Shown piece by piece: positions 47,790-64,000 of a stretch of DNA of 64,000 bases. How positions within the stretch are numbered: position 1 is the first letter of the stretch; every line of letters starts with the position of its first letter. Made by a program: the position numbers and the translations under genes. Below the pieces are notes generated by a model, which did not search any database, was not told where the DNA came from, and worked only from the letters and a program-made list of their open reading frames with translations. The DNA is from Lagopus muta. Lineage: Eukaryota > Chordata > Aves > Galliformes > Phasianidae. The stretch lies in contig NW_026040162.1 of assembly GCF_023343835.1 (NCBI RefSeq), positions 1-64,000 of the forward strand. The letters are read 5' to 3'.

Positions 47790-49530
47790 TGATTTGGGCT
47801 GTCAGTTTGCAATGTCAGCTCAACATGATGTCGTCTTCATGGGCTGGTGATCAACACAGTGTCACCTCCGTTGGGTTGGTGGCCCTCTACACAACATCGT
47901 CTCCATCTGATGATGGTTCCCAACTCAACACAGTGTCATCTTCATTGATTGGTGATCTTCAAATCAACAGTTTCACCTCCGTGGGTTGGTGGTCCTCAGC
48001 TCAATGTCATCTCTATGGTTTGGTGGTCCTCAGCTCAATGTCATCTCTATGGTTTGGTGGTTCTCAATGACACGGTGTCACCTCCAGAGCCACTGGTCCT
48101 CAGGACAGCGTCACCTTCATTGTGTGGTGGCACTTAACACAGAGTTACCTCCATGGGTCACCGGTCCTCAGCTCAACATCATTTCCATCTGATGTTGGTT
48201 CCCAACTCAATGCAACGTCATCTCCACGGGTTGGTGATCCTCTACACAACGTCATCTCCATCTGATGATGGTTCCCAACTCAATACAGTGTCATCTTCAT
48301 TGATTGGTGATCTTCAAATCAACAGTTTCACCTCCGTGGATTGGTGGTCCTCTGGTCAATGTCATCTCTATGGTTTTGGTGGTTCTCAATGACACGGTGT
48401 CACCTCCAGAGCCACTGGTCCTCAGGACAACGTCATCTTCATTGTGTGGTGGCACTTAACACAGAGTTACCTCCATGGGTCACCGGTCCTCAGCTCAACA
48501 TCATTTCCATCTGATGTTGGTTCCCAACTCAACACAGTGTCATCTTCATTGATTGGTGATCTTCAAATCAACAGTTTCACCTCTGTGGGTTGGTGGTCCT
48601 CAGCTCAATGTCATCTCTATGGTTTGGTGGTCCTCAGTGACACGGTGTCACCTCCAGAGCCACTGGTCCTCAGGACAGCCTCACCTTCATTGTGTGGTGG
48701 CACTTAACACAGCGTTACCTCCATGGGTCAGCGGTGCTCATCATAAAATCACCTCCATGGGTCACCGGTCCTCAGTTCAACACAAATTCCATCTGATGTT
48801 GGTTCCCAACTCAACGCAACGTCACCTTCATGGGTTGGTGGCCCTCTACACAACGTCATCTCCATCTGATGATGGTTCCCAACTCAACACAACGTCATCT
48901 TCATTGATTGGTGATCTTCAAATCAACAGTTTCACCTCCGTGGGTTGGTGGTCCTCAGCTCAATGTCATCTCTATGGTTTGGTGGTCCTCAGCTCAATGT
49001 CATCTCTATGGTTTGGTGGTTCTCAATGACACGGTGTCACCTCCAGAGCCACTGGTCCTCAGGACAACGTCACCTTCATTGTGTGGTGGCACTTAACACA
49101 GCGTTACCTCCGTGGGTCAGCAGTGCTCATAAAGTCACCTCCATGGGTCACCAGTCCTCAGTTCAACACAAATTCCATCTGATGTTGGTTCTCAACTCAA
49201 CACAACATCACCTTCATGGGTTGGTGGCCCTCAGCTCAACATCATTTCCATCTGATGTTGGTTCTCAACTCAACACAACGTCACCTTCATGGGTTGGTGG
49301 TCCTCTACACAACGTCATCTCCATCTGATGTTGGTTCCCAACTCAACACAGCGTCATCTTCATTGATTGGTGATCTTCAAATCAACAGTTTCACCTCCGT
49401 GGGTTGGTGGCCCTCAGCTCAACATCATTTCCATCTGATGTTGGTTCCCAACTCAACGCAACGTCATCTTTCATGGTTGGTGGCCCTCAGCTCAACGCAA
49501 CGTGACCTCTGTGGGTCAGTGGTCCTCAAT
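47790..49530. repeat. Minisatellite with about 250-460 bp higher-order units between LRFN3 and QPCTL
   Basis: Subunits of about 35-45 bp such as gggttggtggtcctcagctc and catctgatgttggttcccaa. A marker, gattggtgatcttcaaatca, recurs near 47953, 48300, 48550, 48904 and 49364. Confidence 0.85.
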
Positions 49531-50705
49531 ACAACATCACCTCCATTTCTGTCCCCACCAACCGGCCGTGTCGGCGTTCTGCTCCGATTTCTGAACACGA
49601 AATGAAGAAGAAGGGATTTGGGGGGGATTCCGTTATCGGTGACGTTTGCAAAATGAGGCGCGGTTTCATATTTAAACTCATTTTATTCCACTTTATTTCA
49701 TTTCATTTCGGTGATCTTTGCCCAGGTCCTTGGATCCGGAGCTGGAATTTCAACCCAACGTTTCCCAAGTAGAAAAATAGAATTTCAACCCATTTTTCCT
49801 ACGTTTAAAAGAAAAAAAAAAAATGGAATTTCTCATTTACAGAAATCATTTCTTTCTCTGACAGCAGCAGAAAAAAAAGATAAGTGTAATTTAGGTCTCT
49901 TTTAGGGTCTATTTTGGGTCATTTTAGATCCCTTTTTTGGGTCAATTTTAGGTCAATTTGGGGTCAAATTTTGGTCTCTGATAGGTGTGTTTTGGGATTC
50001 CCTTTGGGGGGGGGGGGTGACCCTTTTGGGTCATTTTAGGTCCATTTTAGGTCACTTTCATTTTGGGCCCACTTTTCGTCTTGCATTTTAGGTCCATTTT
50101 GAGTCCCTTGATCAAATTTGGGTCCCTTTTAGGGGTCCCTTTTGGGTCTACTTAAGCTCAACTTTTTTATGTCCAGTTTGGACCCTTTTGGTTCCCTTGT
50201 AGGTTTTTTTAGGTCCCTTCTAAATTCATTTTCTGACCTTTTTAGGTCTCTTTTAGGTCCTTTTGACCATTTTTGGGTCAAATTTTAGGCCCCTTGTAGG
50301 TCAGTTTTGGACTCCTTTTAGGTCCATCTTTGGTTCGTTTTTTGGGTCCCTTCAAGGTCCATCTTGGAGGACAATTTTCTCCCTAAGAAACCCAACATAA
50401 TGAGATGCTCGTTAAGCCCCATGGACTTAATTGCCCACAGCGCCCCATTCTTTGCATCCCTCCATTCCATTGGTGGTCCCCATCCATGTCCCCACCACTG
50501 TCCCCATGGTTGGACCCCATAGGTGTCCCCATCAATGTCCCCATCCATTGGTGGGCCCCGTGGGGGTCCCCATGGGTGTCTCTGTCAATGGTCCCCATCA
50601 GCGCCCCCACGGTTGATCCCACAAACGTCCCCATCAATCCCAAACGGTGTCCCCACAGATGTCCCCACAATGGGTGACAGCACAGGACACAACGCCAGAC
50701 CCCAC
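49530..50705. repeat. Intergenic segment with short T/G and C-rich repeats
   Basis: 49560-49890 is unique. 49890-50355 holds ttttaggtccattttaggtc units. 50460-50670 holds tccccatcaatgtccccatc units. No gene up to the QPCTL 3' UTR. Confidence 0.6.
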
Positions 50706-50709
50706 AGAC

Positions 50710-50715
50710 TTTATT
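50710..50715 (-). terminator. Poly(A) signal of QPCTL
   Basis: TTTATT on the + strand reads AATAAA on the QPCTL strand, about 95 bases past its stop codon. Confidence 0.7.
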
Positions 50716-50809
50716 GGTGGCTCCCAGCACAACCAGGGGTCGTCCCAGCACCCCGGCTGGCTCAGACCGGGGGTGACAAGGGGGGGGGACAACATGTGAC
50801 ACGGGGGGC

Positions 50810-62285
<11,476 letters not shown>

Positions 62286-62445
62286 GGCGCGGGGGGCGGG
62301 GCCCGAAAGGGGCGGGATTTGCGGAGTGGGCGGAGTTACGGCTGACGAGATATACGCTGATTGGACGAGGGGCGTGGCTTGATGAGGGAAGAGGCGCGCA
62401 TGCGTAGAGGTGCGGGGAGCGGGCAGCCGTGAGCGCATGCGCACA
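62286..62445 (-). promoter_or_regulatory. QPCTL CpG-rich promoter with GC boxes, CCAAT box and NRF1-type palindromes
   Basis: Upstream of the QPCTL ATG lie GC boxes (ggggcggggcc and ggggcggg near 62290-62320), a CCAAT box on the - strand (ATTGG at about 62359-62363 on +) and two NRF1-like palindromes, gcgcatgcgt near 62396-62405 and GCGCATGCGC at 62433-62442. No TATA box was seen. The arrangement is typical of a housekeeping promoter; the transcription start itself cannot be placed from sequence. Confidence 0.65.
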
Positions 62446-62459
62446 GGGGATGTCACCGT

Positions 62460-63245
62460 ACTGAGGCGTCACCCAACGGGTTGTCATCGTTGTCACCCCT
62501 GCGGGATGTCACCCCTACAGGACGGCACCCTGTTGAGATGCTTACCCCCATGGGATGTCACCTCTGTAGGATGTCACCCTTACGGGACGCCACTCTTATG
62601 GGATGCCACTCTTATGGGATGTCACCCTTATGGGATGTCACCCTTATGGGATGTCACCCCCATGGGATGGATGTCACCTCTGCAGGACGTTGCCCTTATG
62701 GGATGTCGCCCTTATGGGATGTCACCCCTGTGAAATGTCACCCCCAAGCGCGTTACCACCCAGAGCACCGATGTCACCCAGGATGTGGGTTCATTCCAGG
62801 TGGGATGTCACCTTGGAGCAGGATGTCACCCCAGTAGAAGACGTCGCTCCGGGTCAAAACGTCGATGTGGATGGGGACGTCACCCCAGTAGGATGTCCCA
62901 GATGGGGACACTGTCCCTGGCAGGACTCTGTTGTACTCTATGGGGCTGTCACCCCGGTGCCACCACTCTCCGTGGGGACATCACTCCAGAAGGCCTCACT
63001 GTTCTCCTCCATAGAGCTGTCACCCTCTTTGGGGGACGTCACCACAGTGCCACCCCCCCTCCATGGGGAAATCACCCCATCGCCACCACTGTCCATGAGG
63101 ACGTCACCCCCACTGTCACCATCTTCATTGGGGACATCGCCCCAGATGTTGCCGTCACCATCCACAGGGACATCGCTGCAGAAGGTGCCACCACCTCCAT
63201 GGGGACATCACACCACAATGTGCCTCCACCTCCACGGAGCCCTGA
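62460..63245. repeat. Degenerate 17-20 bp repeat upstream of QPCTL
   Basis: gggatgtcacccttat units run to about 62890, then larger diverged units with gtcaccac and ccatggggacatcac. No gene recognised. Confidence 0.7.
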
Positions 63246-63324
63246 CCCTCCTTGGAGACCAACACCCCGGAGAGAGCTCTGCCACCCCAAAACAGCCCAG
63301 CCCCACACCCCACGGTGCCACCAC

Positions 63325-64000
63325 CAACCGGCCAACCAACCAACCAACCATCTCACCAACCCACCATCCGACCAACCAACCCAACCATCCAACCAACCAC
63401 CCATCCGACCATTTGACCAACCAATCGACCAATCGACCATCCGACCAACCAATCGACCAACCAACTGACCTACCAGCCAATAAACCATCTGTCCAACCAT
63501 CCAACCATCCACCCAACCAACGGACCAACCATCTGACCAACCATCCAACGACCCAACCAACCATCCAATCACCCAACCAACCATCCAATGGACCATCAAC
63601 CGGCCAACCAACCAACCACCCAACCAACCACACAACCAACCATCCAACCAACCAACCATCCAACCAACCAACCATCCAACCAACCAACCAACTAACCAAC
63701 CAACCCAACCATCCAACCAACCACCCATCCGACCATTTGACCAACCAATCGACCAATCAACCATCCAACCAACCAACCGACCAACCAACTGACCTACCAG
63801 CCAATAAACCATCTGTCCAACCATCCAACCATCCACCCAACCAACGGACCAACCATCTGACCAACCATCCAACGACCCAACCAACCATCCAACCACCCAA
63901 CCAACCATCCAATGGACCATCAACCGGCCAACCAACCATCCAACCACCCAACCAACCACCCAACCAACCATCCAACCAACCAACCATCCAACCAACCAAC
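63325..64000. repeat. CCAACCAACCATC-type array with a 324-bp higher-order unit
   Basis: Tetramer-based repeat (ccaaccaaccatccaacc). A marker, tgacctaccagccaataaac, occurs at about 63466 and 63790, so the array holds two long near-copies. It runs off the right edge. Confidence 0.88.

Noticed and set aside
62460-64000. A gene head-to-head with QPCTL (SNRPD2 is its neighbour in mammals)
   Set aside because: No SNRPD2-like residues or exon structure seen; only tandem repeats reach the window edge. The gene could lie beyond it.

Overview
The window looks like bird DNA, most likely from a small GC-rich microchromosome. It carries CR1 LINE fragments (the typical avian non-LTR element), three vertebrate genes with clear exon/intron structure, CpG-rich promoters, and a very high load of minisatellites. 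No ribosome-binding sites, operons, tRNAs, rRNAs or retroviral sequence were recognised. All gene names come from recalled family sequence, not from a database search.

Genes. (1) The 3' part of DHX34 (RNA helicase acting in nonsense-mediated decay) lies on the + strand: eight C-terminal exons at 4401-13719, poly(A) signal at 13816. The helicase core lies upstream of the window. (2) LRFN3/SALM4 (neuronal LRR-Ig-FN3 adhesion protein) lies on the + strand: coding exons 39039-40417 and 46032-46536, 627 residues. A CpG island with a splice donor at 23986/23987 is a plausible non-coding first exon. (3) QPCTL (Golgi glutaminyl cyclase) is complete on the - strand: seven exons from 62285 down to 50810, 393 residues, with a CpG/NRF1/CCAAT-type promoter and a poly(A) signal at 50710. 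LRFN3 and QPCTL are convergent, about 4 kb apart. The three genes have no obvious common pathway.

Layout. 1-4.4 kb: C-rich minisatellite in a DHX34 intron. 4.4-13.8 kb: DHX34 exons, each longer intron filled by its own repeat family. 13.9-16.6 kb: 62-bp array. 16.6-23.4 kb: short repeat-free AT-rich islands alternating with arrays. 23.46-23.99 kb: CpG island. 24-39 kb: putative LRFN3 intron 1, with purine arrays, a 28-bp array, CR1 copies and a 0.7-kb inverted repeat. 39-46.5 kb: LRFN3 coding exons around an intron holding a 4-kb, 50-bp minisatellite that resembles a CR1 tail. 46.5-50.7 kb: intergenic repeats. 50.8-62.3 kb: QPCTL, including a 5.4-kb array of 60-bp units with several levels of higher-order repeat. 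62.4-64 kb: two further arrays.

The most notable property is the near-complete, intron-specific occupation by tandem repeats. Almost all long open frames in the window are by-products of stop-free repeats. No new protein-coding system was found. The best leads are the CR1-like minisatellites, one repeat family present in two opposite orientations around the DHX34 3' end, the long polypurine/polypyrimidine hairpin, the paired GC-box promoter, and two islands sharing a POU/homeodomain-like core.
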